This document shows positions 1 through 8,226 of a DNA stretch of 62,301 nucleotides, in pieces. A program made the translations under genes and the position numbers. The notes beneath the pieces were generated by a model. The model was not told the DNA's origin. It ran no database searches and was given only the letters and a program-made list of their open reading frames with translations. This DNA is from an uncultured Archangium sp. (GTDB lineage Bacteria; Myxococcota; Myxococcia; Myxococcales; Myxococcaceae): NCBI GenBank assembly GCA_903905455.1, contig CAIVGN010000144.1:1-62301 (forward strand). The letters are read 5' to 3'. Position 1 is the first letter of the stretch. The number at the start of each line of letters is the position of its first letter.

Positions 1-1104
1 GCGCCGGAAGCTGACCACGGCGGACAGGCCCTCGAGGCCCAGGGGCACGTCGACGCGGGCCTTGGCGGTGAGCGCCGAGACGTCGACGATCACCTTCACC
101 TTCCTGGTGTCGCCGCGCACGTAGCGCACGTCGAGCACGCCGGAGAGCGCGGGCTCGTAGCGGGCCGGCGCCGCGCCTGCGTAGAAGTCGGCCGAGTCGA
201 TGAGCAGCGGGTTGACGATGCTGGCGAAGCCGCCGAGGTGGTAGGGGTTCGAAAGCGGGACGCCGTCGATGAAGACGATGGTCTCGTCGGGCCCGCCGCC
301 GCGCACGAAGAAGTTGGCGAGCAGGTCGGGATCGGCCGCCACGCCGGGCAGCTGCTGCACCACGCGCGCGATGTCCTCCAGGGCGCCGGGGGTGCGATCG
401 ATGTCCGCCCGGGTGAGGGAGAAGCGGCTGACCTGCGGCGAACGATCGGCGTCGGGCACCGAGGCGAGCAGGCGGCTGCCCTCCACGCGCGTCTCGAAGC
501 CGCGGCTCTTCACCAGGCCGTAGCGCACCGTGGTGGTCTGGCCGCCGCGGAAGATCTCGGGGAAGCCCTTGAGCGCGTAGCCCTCACGCTCCACCGTCAC
601 CCACGACTCGTCGGCAGGCAGCGCGTCGAGGGTCAGCGAGAAGCGGCCGTTGGCGTCGGTGCGCGCGTCGTGGCCCACGAGGCTCACGGTGGCGCCGCCC
701 AGCGCCTCGCCGAGTTCGCCCACCACCTCGCCGGCGAGCGTCCACGGGAGCACCGGGGGTACGAAGTCGACGGACAGCTCGATGATCGACGGCGCCGGCA
801 CGCCGTCCACCCGCGCGGGCGTCAGGGTGCAGGAAGCCAGGGAGGCGAGGGCGGCGGCGTCGAAGGCCGGGCCCGGCGACGAGATCACCTTCTGCTCGGT
901 GATGCCCGCGTCGGCGTCGAGGGTGATGCGCAGCGCGACGGCGGCGTGGATGCCGCTGCTGCGCTCAGAGGCCGGGTACTGGGGCGCACCCTCGCAGTGC
1001 GCCGAGGGCGGCTCGATGACGGGGCCCGCGTCAGGCGCAGGAAAGCCCCCGTCACCGACGGTCGCCTGGCCCAGAACGCTGGCGACCAGCAGCCCGAGCA
1101 GCAT
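1..1104 (-). CDS. TonB-dependent receptor, N-terminal part (cut by window edge)
   Basis: Outer-membrane receptor for TonB-driven uptake; only the first 368 codons are present and the frame is open to the window edge. Residues 1-14 look like a short signal peptide. Residues about 36-115 resemble the C-terminal domain of TonB itself (a helix rich in Ala followed by SCTLTPARVDGVP), residues 121-197 resemble a carboxypeptidase-regulatory beta-sandwich, and residues 228-330 form the plug with VRGGGPDE and FIDGVPLSNPYH. The beta-barrel would lie outside. The ATG sits 3 bases after the stop of the upstream lipoprotein gene, so they are probably co-transcribed. A TonB-like domain fused in front of a receptor plug is unusual outside myxobacteria. 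Substrate unknown. Confidence 0.85.
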   Translation of the reverse strand, partial: MLLGLLVASVLGQATVGDGGFPAPDAGPVIEPPSAHCEGAPQYPASERSSGIHAAVALRITLDADAGITEQKVISSPGPAFDAAALASLASCTLTPARVDGVPAPSIIELSVDFVPPVLPWTLAGEVVGELGEALGGATVSLVGHDARTDANGRFSLTLDALPADESWVTVEREGYALKGFPEIFRGGQTTTVRYGLVKSRGFETRVEGSRLLASVPDADRSPQVSRFSLTRADIDRTPGALEDIARVVQQLPGVAADPDLLANFFVRGGGPDETIVFIDGVPLSNPYHLGGFASIVNPLLIDSADFYAGAAPARYEPALSGVLDVRYVRGDTRKVKVIVDVSALTAKARVDVPLGLEGLSAVVSFRR

Positions 1105-1107
1105 CGC

Positions 1108-1437
1108 TCAGGGCGACGGCGGAGGAGGCGGCGGCGGCGGGGTGTCGCTGCCACCACCGGGGGGCGGCATCACGTTGGGCTGGCCGCTGACGTTCGCGCC
1201 TTCGATCTCCGAGATGCGCACCGCGCCGGTCTCGCGCGAGTAGGTGTAGACCGCGCGCCGCCCACAGGCCTGCGCCAGGTACTGCGCGCCGGACTTGTTG
1301 AGCGTCGAGAGGTGCACCTGGCCCTCGGAGCAGGTCAGGTCCTGCGAGGCCTGACGGCGGATGTACTTGTTCTTGTTACCCCCACAACCCACGGCGAAGA
1401 GCGAGAGCGCAATGAGCGCTGCGATGCGAGTCCACAC
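1108..1437 (-). CDS. small lipoprotein with proline-rich tail
   Basis: A 109-residue predicted lipoprotein of unknown function. The N-terminus is a lipoprotein signal (hydrophobic stretch ending LSLFAVGC, Cys18 the likely lipidated residue), followed by a Gly/Asn/Lys-rich linker. The mature part has two further cysteines (Cys36 and Cys58) and no domain I recognise. The C-terminus ends in a run of eight prolines, which could span part of the periplasm or bind a partner. The GTG start at 1437 is supported by a GGGAGG ribosome binding site seven bases upstream. It lies directly ahead of the TonB-dependent receptor gene, so it may be an accessory lipoprotein of that receptor; that role is inferred from position only. 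Confidence 0.7.
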   Translation of the reverse strand: MWTRIAALIALSLFAVGCGGNKNKYIRRQASQDLTCSEGQVHLSTLNKSGAQYLAQACGRRAVYTYSRETGAVRISEIEGANVSGQPNVMPPPGGGSDTPPPPPPPPSP

Positions 1438-1522
1438 GGTGACGCCTCCCTGAAGAATGACCGGAGCCTATGTAGCAAATGTGGCTGCACGGCGAAGCGC
1501 CACACGCTACGAGCCTCCGGCC

Positions 1523-3037
1523 ATGACGCAGCTCATCACCTTCGACGGTCAGCGCCTCAAGTTGGAAGACGTAACGGCGCTGTCCCGCCAGGAGGCGAAG
1601 GGGCAGCTGTCGACGGACGCCCGGTTCCTCGCGCGCATCGAGGCAGGCGCAGCCCACGTGGCGCGCACGCTCGCCGAGAAGGGGGTCATCTACGGGGTGA
1701 CCACCGGCTACGGCGACTCGGTGACCACGCCGGTGCCGGCCGACCTGGTGCCGGAGCTCGGCCACCACCTCTTCACCTACCACGGCGTGGGCCTGGGCCC
1801 GGCGTTCAGCCCGGTGGAGACGCGGGCCATCCTCGCGGCCCGGTTGCAGTCGCTCTCGCAGGGCCTCTCGGGCGTGAGCGTGTCGATGCTGCGGCAGCTC
1901 GAGCTGTTGCTCAAGGACGACCTGCTCCCGGTGATCCCCCAGGAAGGATCGGTCGGGGCGAGCGGCGATCTGACGCCCCTGTCGTACGTGGCGGCGGTGC
2001 TGTGCGGCGAGCGTGACGTCTTCGTCGACGGCCGGCGCCGGCCCACGGCGGAGGTCTTCGCCGAGCGCGGCATCACCCCCATTCGCCTCAAGCCCAAGGA
2101 GGGCCTGGCGATCATGAACGGCACCGCGGTGATGACCGGCCTGGCGTGCCTGGCCTACGAGCGCGCCGAGCGGCTCTCGTACCTGAGCGCGCAGCTCACC
2201 GCCCTGGCGTCCGCGGCCATGGGGGGCAACCCGCACCACTTCGACGAGCAGCTCTTCCTCGCCAAGCCGCACCTGGGCCAGCAGCGCGCCGCGGGGTGGA
2301 TCCGCAAGACCCTCGAGGGCTCGGAGCGCGGGGAGTCGCGCCTGCAGGACCGGTACTCGATCCGCTGCGCGCCGCACGTCATCGGCGTGGTGGAAGACAC
2401 CCTGCCCTTCCTGCGCTCGCTCATCGAGAACGAGCTCAACTCGGCCAACGACAATCCGCTGATCGACCCGGACACCGGGCACATCATGCACGGCGGGCAC
2501 TTCTACGGCGGCCACGTGGCGCTCGCGATGGACACGCTGAAGAACGTGATCGCCAACCTCGCGGACCTGATGGACCGGCAGATCGCCCTGCTCGTGGACG
2601 CGCGCTACAGCCACGGGCTCCCGGCGAACCTCTCGGGCGCCACCGGCCACCGCGCGGCCATCAGCCACGGGCTCAAGGCGCTGCAGATCGGCGCGTCGGC
2701 GTGGACCGCGGAGGCCCTCAAGCTGACCATGCCCGCCTCGGTGTTCTCGCGTTCCACCGAGTGTCACAACCAGGACAAGGTGAGCCTGGGCACCATCGCC
2801 GCGCGAGATGCCCTGCGGGTGCTGGAGCTGACCGAGCAGGTGGCGGCGGCGCACGTGGTGACCACCCGGCAGGCGGTGTTCTTGAAGGCGCGCTCCGGGG
2901 CGAAGGTGCCGGCGGCCGTGCTGCGCTTCGCCGAGTCGGTGGGCATCGAGCCGTTGATCGAAGACCGCATGCTCGAGCCGGAGCTGCGCGGGCTCTTGAC
3001 GCGCATGCACACCCTTGGGCGGCCCGCGGAACAGTGA
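1523..3037 (+). CDS. aromatic amino acid ammonia-lyase (HAL/TAL/PAL family)
   Basis: Cytosolic lyase that removes ammonia from histidine, tyrosine or phenylalanine using the self-formed MIO cofactor. The MIO triad Ala-Ser-Gly is present in GSVGASGDLTPLSY, and other family motifs follow: YGVTTGYG near the N-terminus, NGTAVMTG, NSANDNPLID, GLPANLSG and QDKVSLGT. At 504 residues it has the usual bacterial length. The motif usually written RCxPQ reads RCAPH here, and the selectivity loop reads HHLFTYHG, so the substrate cannot be assigned from sequence. Lyases of this type occur in aryl-polyene and flexirubin clusters, where they can supply an aryl starter acid; the pigment operon at 4105-9443 supports that role. 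I chose the ATG at 1523 over upstream codons because homology starts near MTQLITFDG. Confidence 0.9.
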   Translation: MTQLITFDGQRLKLEDVTALSRQEAKGQLSTDARFLARIEAGAAHVARTLAEKGVIYGVTTGYGDSVTTPVPADLVPELGHHLFTYHGVGLGPAFSPVETRAILAARLQSLSQGLSGVSVSMLRQLELLLKDDLLPVIPQEGSVGASGDLTPLSYVAAVLCGERDVFVDGRRRPTAEVFAERGITPIRLKPKEGLAIMNGTAVMTGLACLAYERAERLSYLSAQLTALASAAMGGNPHHFDEQLFLAKPHLGQQRAAGWIRKTLEGSERGESRLQDRYSIRCAPHVIGVVEDTLPFLRSLIENELNSANDNPLIDPDTGHIMHGGHFYGGHVALAMDTLKNVIANLADLMDRQIALLVDARYSHGLPANLSGATGHRAAISHGLKALQIGASAWTAEALKLTMPASVFSRSTECHNQDKVSLGTIAARDALRVLELTEQVAAAHVVTTRQAVFLKARSGAKVPAAVLRFAESVGIEPLIEDRMLEPELRGLLTRMHTLGRPAEQ

Positions 3038-3050
3038 GTAGGGTCGGGGC

Positions 3051-3548
3051 GTGCTCTCTCTGACCCTGGTCGCAGTGCTCGCTGGCATCGGTGCGCCCCA
3101 GGGCGTGCACCTCGTCGACGCACCGGTGTTGATGACCGAAGCGCCGGTGTCCGTGGCCCAGCTGCAGGTCGATCTCGACGCGCTCAAGCGCCTGCGCCCC
3201 AGCCTCGGCGGCGGCGTGGCGCTGGTGATCGTCGGGGGCTCGGGGGCGCTGCTGGGCGGGCTCTTCGTCGCCCTCGCGTTGTCCTTCGGGAGCGTGGCGA
3301 GCTCGGTGCTCCCCCTCCTGGTGCTGGGCGTGGTGGGCCTCGCCATCGGGTTGCCGCTGGCGGTGATCGGCACCTGGCTGTTGATCAACAGGGTCGAGGA
3401 GCGCGGTCGCATCGACGCGCTCAGCGCCACCTTGAGGGTGCAGTTGCTGGAGCAGCGCGCGCGGGAACAGCGGCAGCCGTTCTCGCTGCCCGCGCTCCCG
3501 CCGCAGGTGCTGGGGCCGTTGCCCGACCTGGTGCTCGCCAGGTTCTGA
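3051..3548 (+). CDS. small membrane protein of unknown function
   Basis: A 165-residue protein I do not recognise. It starts with GTG 13 bases after the ammonia-lyase stop, so the two genes are probably one transcript. Residues 1-16 are a possible signal peptide. Residues about 55-80 and 86-110 are strongly hydrophobic and form two membrane helices (VALVIVGGSGALLGGLFVAL and the later LPLLVLGVVGLAIGLPLAV). A charged, Arg/Gln-rich segment follows (about 115-140), probably helical, and then a proline-rich tail. The stop codon is only six bases from the end of the convergent CBS-domain gene, leaving no room for a separate terminator. Linkage to pigment synthesis is positional only. Confidence 0.65.
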   Translation: MLSLTLVAVLAGIGAPQGVHLVDAPVLMTEAPVSVAQLQVDLDALKRLRPSLGGGVALVIVGGSGALLGGLFVALALSFGSVASSVLPLLVLGVVGLAIGLPLAVIGTWLLINRVEERGRIDALSATLRVQLLEQRAREQRQPFSLPALPPQVLGPLPDLVLARF

Positions 3549-3554
3549 CGCGGG

Positions 3555-3992
3555 CTACGCCTTCTTCACCTTCTTCGCCTTCGGTGCGGGCTTCGCTTTG
3601 CCATCGCCGAGCAGCTCGGCCAGGCAGCGCATGCCGTCGGTGGTGGTGAAGACGCCGACGACCTTGTCGCGCTCGAGCACCACCGCGCTGCCGAGCTTCT
3701 TCTCGGCCATGAGCCTGGCCACTTCGCGCACCGGGGTGGCGGGCGCCACCGTCCACGGCACCTGGGTCATCGCGTCTTCCACGAGGATGCAGGAGGGATC
3801 GAGCTCGGAGATGGAGCTGATCATCTGCACGTCGCGATCGCTGACCACCCCCACCAGCGCGCCGCCCTCGAGCACCGGGAGGTGCCGGATCTTGTGCTTC
3901 TTCATCAGCTTCGCGGCGTCGGCCAGCGAGAGGGTCACGCCGATGGTGTGAGGACTGCGGGTCATCAGGTCGCGGACGAGGAGAGGAGCCAT
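3555..3992 (-). CDS. CBS-domain-pair protein
   Basis: A 145-residue protein made of two CBS domains and a lysine-rich tail (KPAPKAKKVKKA). CBS pairs bind adenine nucleotides or related ligands and act as regulatory modules. The first repeat starts at LVRDLMTRSPHTIGV and ends near LVGVVSDRDV; the second starts at VEDAMTQVPWTV and ends near VVGVFTTTDGM. No catalytic domain is attached, so it probably acts on a partner protein. I chose the ATG at 3992, which has AGGA upstream at good spacing, rather than an in-frame start ten codons earlier. It is separated from the pigment operon by 112 bases and may be read from the same promoter. Confidence 0.85.
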   Translation of the reverse strand: MAPLLVRDLMTRSPHTIGVTLSLADAAKLMKKHKIRHLPVLEGGALVGVVSDRDVQMISSISELDPSCILVEDAMTQVPWTVAPATPVREVARLMAEKKLGSAVVLERDKVVGVFTTTDGMRCLAELLGDGKAKPAPKAKKVKKA

Positions 3993-4104
3993 GACTTCCT
4001 GACGCAGCAAGAGCAGCGCCACGCGATCCCCCTCAAAGCAGGGGACGGCTCCGCAAAAGGTGCAGCGGCTGCGAGACGCAGGCGAAAGCGCTGCGGCTCC
4101 GGGT

Positions 4105-5334
4105 TCAGGCCCAGCGACGGAAGATGAGCGAGGTGTTGATGCCGCCGAAGGCGAAGTTGTTGGTCATCACGAACTCGGTGTCGATGGCCCTGCCCTCGCC
4201 GCGCACGTAGTCGAGGGGCGCGCACTTCGGGTCGATGGTCTCGAGGTTGAGCGTGGGGCACACCCACTGCTCGCGCTGCATCTCGATGCTCATCCACGCC
4301 TCCAGCGCGCCGCAGGCCCCCAGGGTGTGGCCCATGTAGCTCTTGAGGCTGCTGATGGGCATGCGCTCGCCGAAGACGGCGTTGGTGGCGGCGGTCTCGG
4401 CGACGTCACCCTGGGCAGTCGCGGTGCCGTGGGCGTTGACGTAGCCGATGGCCTCGGGGGGCAGCTTGGCGTCTTCCAGCGACAGCCGCATGGCCTGGGC
4501 CATGGTGACGCTGTTGGGGTTGGTGACGTGGGTGCCGTCGCTGTTGGTGCCGAAGCCGATCAGCTCCGCGAGGATGGTCGCACCCCGGGCCTTCGCGTGC
4601 TCCAGCTCCTCGAGGACGAAGGTACAGGCGCCTTCACCGAGCACCAGCCCGTCGCGGTTGGCGTCGAAGGGCCGCGGGGTGCGCCTGGGCAGCTCGTTGG
4701 TGGTGCTGGTGGCGAAGAGCGTGTCGAAGACGGCCACCTGGGTGGCGTCGAACTCTTCCGCGCCGCCGGCCAGCATGGCGAGCTGCGCGCCCGAACGAAT
4801 GGCCTCGTAGGCGTAGCCAATGCCCGCACTGCCCGAGGTGCAGGCGCTGGAGGTGGTGATGATGCGCCCGGTGAGGCCGAAGTAGACGCCGATGTTCACC
4901 GGCGCGGTGTGCGACATCATCTTGATGTACGTGGTGGCGTTGATGCCCTCGGTGGTCTTGTTGAGGAGCATGCGGCCGAAGTCGCCGATGTTCTTGGGCG
5001 AGCCCGACGAGCTGCCGTACGAGACGCCGACCTTGCCGCTCTTGAGCACCGGGTCGCCGAAGAGCCCGGACTGGCGCAGGGCGATCTCGCTGGCGCGGGT
5101 GGCCATGAGCGCGACCTTGCCCATGCCGCGGGTGGCCTTGCGGTTGTAGGCCTTCTCGTCGAGCACGAAGGGCATCACCGGGGCGCCGAGCCGGGTGAGC
5201 ATGCCTTCGTACTGGCCGAGCGATTCGATGACCTCGACGGCGTTCTCCTGGGCCTTGAGGCGCGCGAAGACGGTCGGCCAGTCGTGGCCCAGCGGGCTCA
5301 ACGCTCCAATTCCTGTCACCACCACCCGTCGCAT
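4105..5334 (-). CDS. beta-ketoacyl-ACP synthase, aryl-polyene type (KS1)
   Basis: Condensing enzyme of the FabF-like KAS family, 409 residues, that would extend an acyl chain on ACP by two carbons. The catalytic triad is intact: Cys165 in SSACTSGS, His302 in NAHGTATAQGD and His336 in KSYMGHTLGACG. It is the last gene of the operon that begins at 9443; its ATG overlaps the stop of the ketoreductase as ATGA, which indicates translational coupling. Aryl-polyene clusters usually encode more than one ketosynthase, and this protein together with KS2, the ketoreductase and the dehydratase forms one elongation cycle. It has a full Cys-His-His triad, so it is not an obvious chain-length-factor subunit. 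Confidence 0.9.
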   Translation of the reverse strand: MRRVVVTGIGALSPLGHDWPTVFARLKAQENAVEVIESLGQYEGMLTRLGAPVMPFVLDEKAYNRKATRGMGKVALMATRASEIALRQSGLFGDPVLKSGKVGVSYGSSSGSPKNIGDFGRMLLNKTTEGINATTYIKMMSHTAPVNIGVYFGLTGRIITTSSACTSGSAGIGYAYEAIRSGAQLAMLAGGAEEFDATQVAVFDTLFATSTTNELPRRTPRPFDANRDGLVLGEGACTFVLEELEHAKARGATILAELIGFGTNSDGTHVTNPNSVTMAQAMRLSLEDAKLPPEAIGYVNAHGTATAQGDVAETAATNAVFGERMPISSLKSYMGHTLGACGALEAWMSIEMQREQWVCPTLNLETIDPKCAPLDYVRGEGRAIDTEFVMTNNFAFGGINTSLIFRRWA

Positions 5335-6059
5335 CAGCCCAGCCCCCCGTTCACGGAAATCACCTGGCGCGTCACATACGACGCTTCGGGGGACAGGAGG
5401 AAGGCCACTGCAGCGGCGACCTCTTCCGGCCGGCCCAGGCGGCGGGCGGGGATGAGCTCGAGGGCGTGCTTGACGACCTCCTCGGAGACCATCTCGGTCT
5501 CGATGAGGCCGGGGGCGACGCAGTTGACGGTGATCTCCCGCTTGGCGAGCTCGAGGGCCAGGGCCTTGGTGGCGCCGATGATGCCGGCCTTGGCGGCGCT
5601 GTAGTTGACCTGGCCGCGGTTGCCGAGCACCCCGGAGACGGAGCTGATGGTGACGATGCGGCCGGGCTTGCGGCGCTGCACCAGGGGCATCACCAGCGGC
5701 TGGAGCACGTTGTAGAAGGCGTCGAGGTTGGTGTGGATGACGCTGTCCCAGTCCTCGCCGGTCATCGCGGGGAACGCGGTGTCGCGCGCGATGCCCGCGT
5801 TGCACACCACGCCGTAATAGGTGCCGTGGGCCTCGAGGTCGGCCTCGAGGGCCGCCCGGGCCGCGGCGCGATCTCCCACGTCGAAGGTGAGCAGGCGGGT
5901 GCTGCGACCCATCGCGGTGATCTCCGCCATCACGGCGCGGGCCTCGTCGACGCGCGAGCGGCAATGCACCACCACGTCGAAGCCGTCGCGGGCGGCGCGC
6001 AGGGCGATGGCGCGGCCGATGCCCCGGCTGGAGCCGGTCACGAAAACGGTGTCACTCAT
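5334..6059 (-). CDS. 3-oxoacyl-ACP reductase, SDR family (FabG-like)
   Basis: NADPH-dependent ketoreductase of the short-chain dehydrogenase family, 241 residues. The nucleotide-binding motif is TGSSRGIG (residues 8-15), followed by NAG at 87-89, the catalytic Asn111, Ser in TISSVSG (139-142), Tyr153 and Lys157 in YSAAK. The C-terminal segment SYVTRQVISVNGG is typical of FabG proteins. It reduces the beta-keto group made by the ketosynthases. Its start overlaps the dehydratase gene by eight bases and its stop overlaps KS1, so all are made from one message. The pigment role is inferred from context; the reaction follows from the family. Confidence 0.92.
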   Translation of the reverse strand: MSDTVFVTGSSRGIGRAIALRAARDGFDVVVHCRSRVDEARAVMAEITAMGRSTRLLTFDVGDRAAARAALEADLEAHGTYYGVVCNAGIARDTAFPAMTGEDWDSVIHTNLDAFYNVLQPLVMPLVQRRKPGRIVTISSVSGVLGNRGQVNYSAAKAGIIGATKALALELAKREITVNCVAPGLIETEMVSEEVVKHALELIPARRLGRPEEVAAAVAFLLSPEASYVTRQVISVNGGLG

Positions 6060-6513
6060 TGGTGAGCCCCTGCAGGTAGTCGTCGATGTTCGGCGGTTGA
6101 AAGGCGTTCAAGTGGGCCGTGGCCACCACCGCGCCGTCGAGGTGAATGGCGCAGGAGAAGACGGCGAGCCCGTTCTCGGCCACCAGCTCCTGGCGGGCTT
6201 CGATCTCCAGCCGGGACCCATGCGGGAAGACCGGCCGGCTGCACTCGTAGCGGCGGGTGCCCAGCAGGAAGCCCAGGCGCACGGGCTCACGGGCCTCGAG
6301 ACGACGCAGGCCGGCCCAGGCGGCCACGGTCTGGGCCATGAGCTCGATGCCCACAAAGCCCGGCAGCCCCTCGTCGGTGACGAACAGGCCCTCGCGGCGC
6401 ACGGTCGCCTCGACGCGCACCGACTCCGGGTCGTCGGCGAGCAGGCGGTCGATGAGCAACATGCTCGCCCGGTGGGGGACCAGCTCGGAGATCGGGCCGT
6501 CGAAGGACTTCAC
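6052..6513 (-). CDS. 3-hydroxyacyl-ACP dehydratase, hotdog fold (ApeP-like)
   Basis: A 153-residue single hotdog-fold dehydratase that would remove water from the beta-hydroxyacyl-ACP to leave the trans double bond that gives aryl polyenes their colour. The expected catalytic residues are His14 in LVPHRASMLLIDRLL and Glu57 in GIELMAQTVAAWAG. The best start is the GTG at 6513, five bases after the stop of KS2; an ATG 17 codons upstream would add a low-complexity Pro/Ser stretch and lie inside KS2. Close relatives are the dehydratases that sit next to the ketosynthases in aryl-polyene clusters, so I prefer that over FabZ of housekeeping fatty acid synthesis. Confidence 0.85.
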   Translation of the reverse strand: MKSFDGPISELVPHRASMLLIDRLLADDPESVRVEATVRREGLFVTDEGLPGFVGIELMAQTVAAWAGLRRLEAREPVRLGFLLGTRRYECSRPVFPHGSRLEIEARQELVAENGLAVFSCAIHLDGAVVATAHLNAFQPPNIDDYLQGLTNE

Positions 6514-6517
6514 GTCA

Positions 6518-7687
6518 TCAGCTCCGCGCGAAGGCGAGGGAGGCGTTGCTGCCGCCGAAGGCAAAGGAGTTGCTGAGGATGGCCCGGGGAGCGCCCACCT
6601 GCCCCGGGGTGACCAGGCGCAGCGCCGGCAGGTCGGGGTCGAGCTCGCCGTCGAACCAGTGCGGAGGGAGGCGGCCGGGGGCGTCGGTGAGGGTCAACCA
6701 GCACAGCGCGGCCTCGAGCGCGCCCGCGGCGCCCAGGGTGTGGCCCGTCAGCGGCTTGGTGGAGCTCACCGGGACCTCGCGGCCGAGCACGGCCTCGACG
6801 GCGCGGCTCTCCATGGCGTCGTTCTGGGGCGTGGCCGTGCCGTGGAGGTTCACGTAGCCGATGTCGGCGGGCGCGAGCTGCGCGCGCGTCAGGGCGAGGC
6901 GCATGGCCTCGGCGGCGCCGCGACCGGTGGGCTCGGGCGAAGAGATGTGGTGCGCGTCGGACGTCTCGCCCCACCCGGCCAGGCGCACCGGGCCCCCTTC
7001 GCGGGTCATCAAGAAGAGGGCCGCGGCCTCGCCGATGTTGATGCCGTTGCGGTTGCGGCTCAGCGGGTTGCAGCGCGCGGCGCTCACCGAGTCGAGCGAG
7101 GCGAAGCCGGCGATGGTGAAGCGGCACAACGAGTCAGCCCCGCCCACGAGCACCGCGTCCACGAGGTCCGCCTCGAGCCAGCGCGCGGCCGAAGCGAGGG
7201 CCTTGGCGCTCGAGCTGCACGCGGTGGAGATGACCACCGTGGGCCCGCGCAGCCCCAGCTCGGTGGCGAGGAAGCGCGCGGAGGAAGCGAGCTCCTGTTG
7301 GCCGTAGTCGTAGCCCTCGCCGAGCGTGCCGTGCGCGACCTGGGAGGCGATGGCCAGCTCGCCCTCGCCGATGCCCGAGGTGCTGGTGCCGAGCACCACG
7401 CCCACGCGCGCGGCGCCGAAGCGGGAGATGGCCGCGTCGACCTGGGGGCGGATCTGGCCGAGGGCCAACGCCAGGAGGCCGTTGTTGCGGCTGCGCAGCA
7501 CGGTGGGGAGGTGCGCGAGCGAAGGCAGCGCGACCTGCACCCGGCCCAGGCACAGGGGCCGGTCGGCGGAGAAGAAGTCGGTGGTCTGCACGCCGCTGGG
7601 CTGCAACCCGAAGAGCCCCTCGCGCACGGCGTCAGGGCCGGTGCCCAGGGCACAGACGAGGCCGAGCTCCGAGAGGTACGCGGTCAC
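6518..7687 (-). CDS. beta-ketoacyl-ACP synthase, aryl-polyene type (KS2)
   Basis: Second condensing enzyme of the operon, 389 residues. The triad is intact: Cys157 in STACSSSAKAL, His282 in NLHGTATPQND and His316 in KPLTGHTLGAAG. It is shorter than KS1 and only distantly similar to it, matching the two diverged ketosynthases seen in aryl-polyene clusters. The GTG start at 7687 overlaps the stop of the DUF3261 gene (GTGA), so translation is probably coupled. Whether it does initiation or elongation cannot be told from the sequence. Confidence 0.88.
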   Translation of the reverse strand: MTAYLSELGLVCALGTGPDAVREGLFGLQPSGVQTTDFFSADRPLCLGRVQVALPSLAHLPTVLRSRNNGLLALALGQIRPQVDAAISRFGAARVGVVLGTSTSGIGEGELAIASQVAHGTLGEGYDYGQQELASSARFLATELGLRGPTVVISTACSSSAKALASAARWLEADLVDAVLVGGADSLCRFTIAGFASLDSVSAARCNPLSRNRNGINIGEAAALFLMTREGGPVRLAGWGETSDAHHISSPEPTGRGAAEAMRLALTRAQLAPADIGYVNLHGTATPQNDAMESRAVEAVLGREVPVSSTKPLTGHTLGAAGALEAALCWLTLTDAPGRLPPHWFDGELDPDLPALRLVTPGQVGAPRAILSNSFAFGGSNASLAFARS

Positions 7688-8226
7688 GGCGTCGCCTCGA
7701 CGGACTCGATGTCGAGCGCGTAGCCGAAGCGCTGGTGGGTGAGGTGCACGTGGGCCCAGGCGGGCGCGGTGCCCTCGTAGGTGACCTGGGCGAAGGGGGC
7801 GCCATCGAGGAGCAGCGCGCGCTGGCCCTGCCCTTCTTCGAGGGTGAAGCCGTCGCGCAGGCCGGCGCGAATGGCCGTCGCCGGCCACCACGCGAGCTGC
7901 ACGTCGCTCAAGATGCGCTCGGCGGTGACCGCGGGGGGCACGTGGGCCGAGACGTGTTGTTCGAGGGTCGTCCCGTCCCAATGCAGCGAGGCGACGGTCT
8001 GCCCGAGCGCGACGGCGGCGATGCGCACCGAGGCCGCGTCGACCTCGAGCTGGGCATCGAAGCTGCGGCGCTCTTCGCCGCGCACCACGGTGATGCGCTG
8101 GGCGAGTTGAAGCTCACGCCCGAGGGACCCCGGGCTCAAGCGGAGCGAAAACTCCGCGGGAGGCAGGACCTTCGGCGTGGTGACACAGCCGGCGAGCAGC
8201 AGCGCGAGGGCAGCGCCTAGGCGCAC
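7684..8226 (-). CDS. DUF3261 lipoprotein of aryl-polyene clusters
   Basis: A 180-residue predicted outer-membrane lipoprotein of the DUF3261 family. It begins at a GTG that overlaps the end of the flavoprotein gene by ten bases; the signal VRLGAALALLLAGC ends in a clear lipobox. The mature part contains the family pattern: a ligand-like beta segment (RITVVRGEERRSF), VASLHWDG, then ERILSDVQLAWWP and a C-terminal FGYALDIESVE. DUF3261 proteins are regular members of aryl-polyene and xanthomonadin clusters together with LolA-like carriers and are thought to help place the polyene lipid in the outer membrane; the exact role is not established. No LolA or MMPL exporter gene is found beside it. Confidence 0.8.
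   Translation of the reverse strand: MRLGAALALLLAGCVTTPKVLPPAEFSLRLSPGSLGRELQLAQRITVVRGEERRSFDAQLEVDAASVRIAAVALGQTVASLHWDGTTLEQHVSAHVPPAVTAERILSDVQLAWWPATAIRAGLRDGFTLEEGQGQRALLLDGAPFAQVTYEGTAPAWAHVHLTHQRFGYALDIESVEATP

Noticed and set aside
6052-6564. Dehydratase starting at the ATG at 6564
   Set aside because: That start lies inside KS2 and adds a low-complexity leader; GTG at 6513 matches family length.
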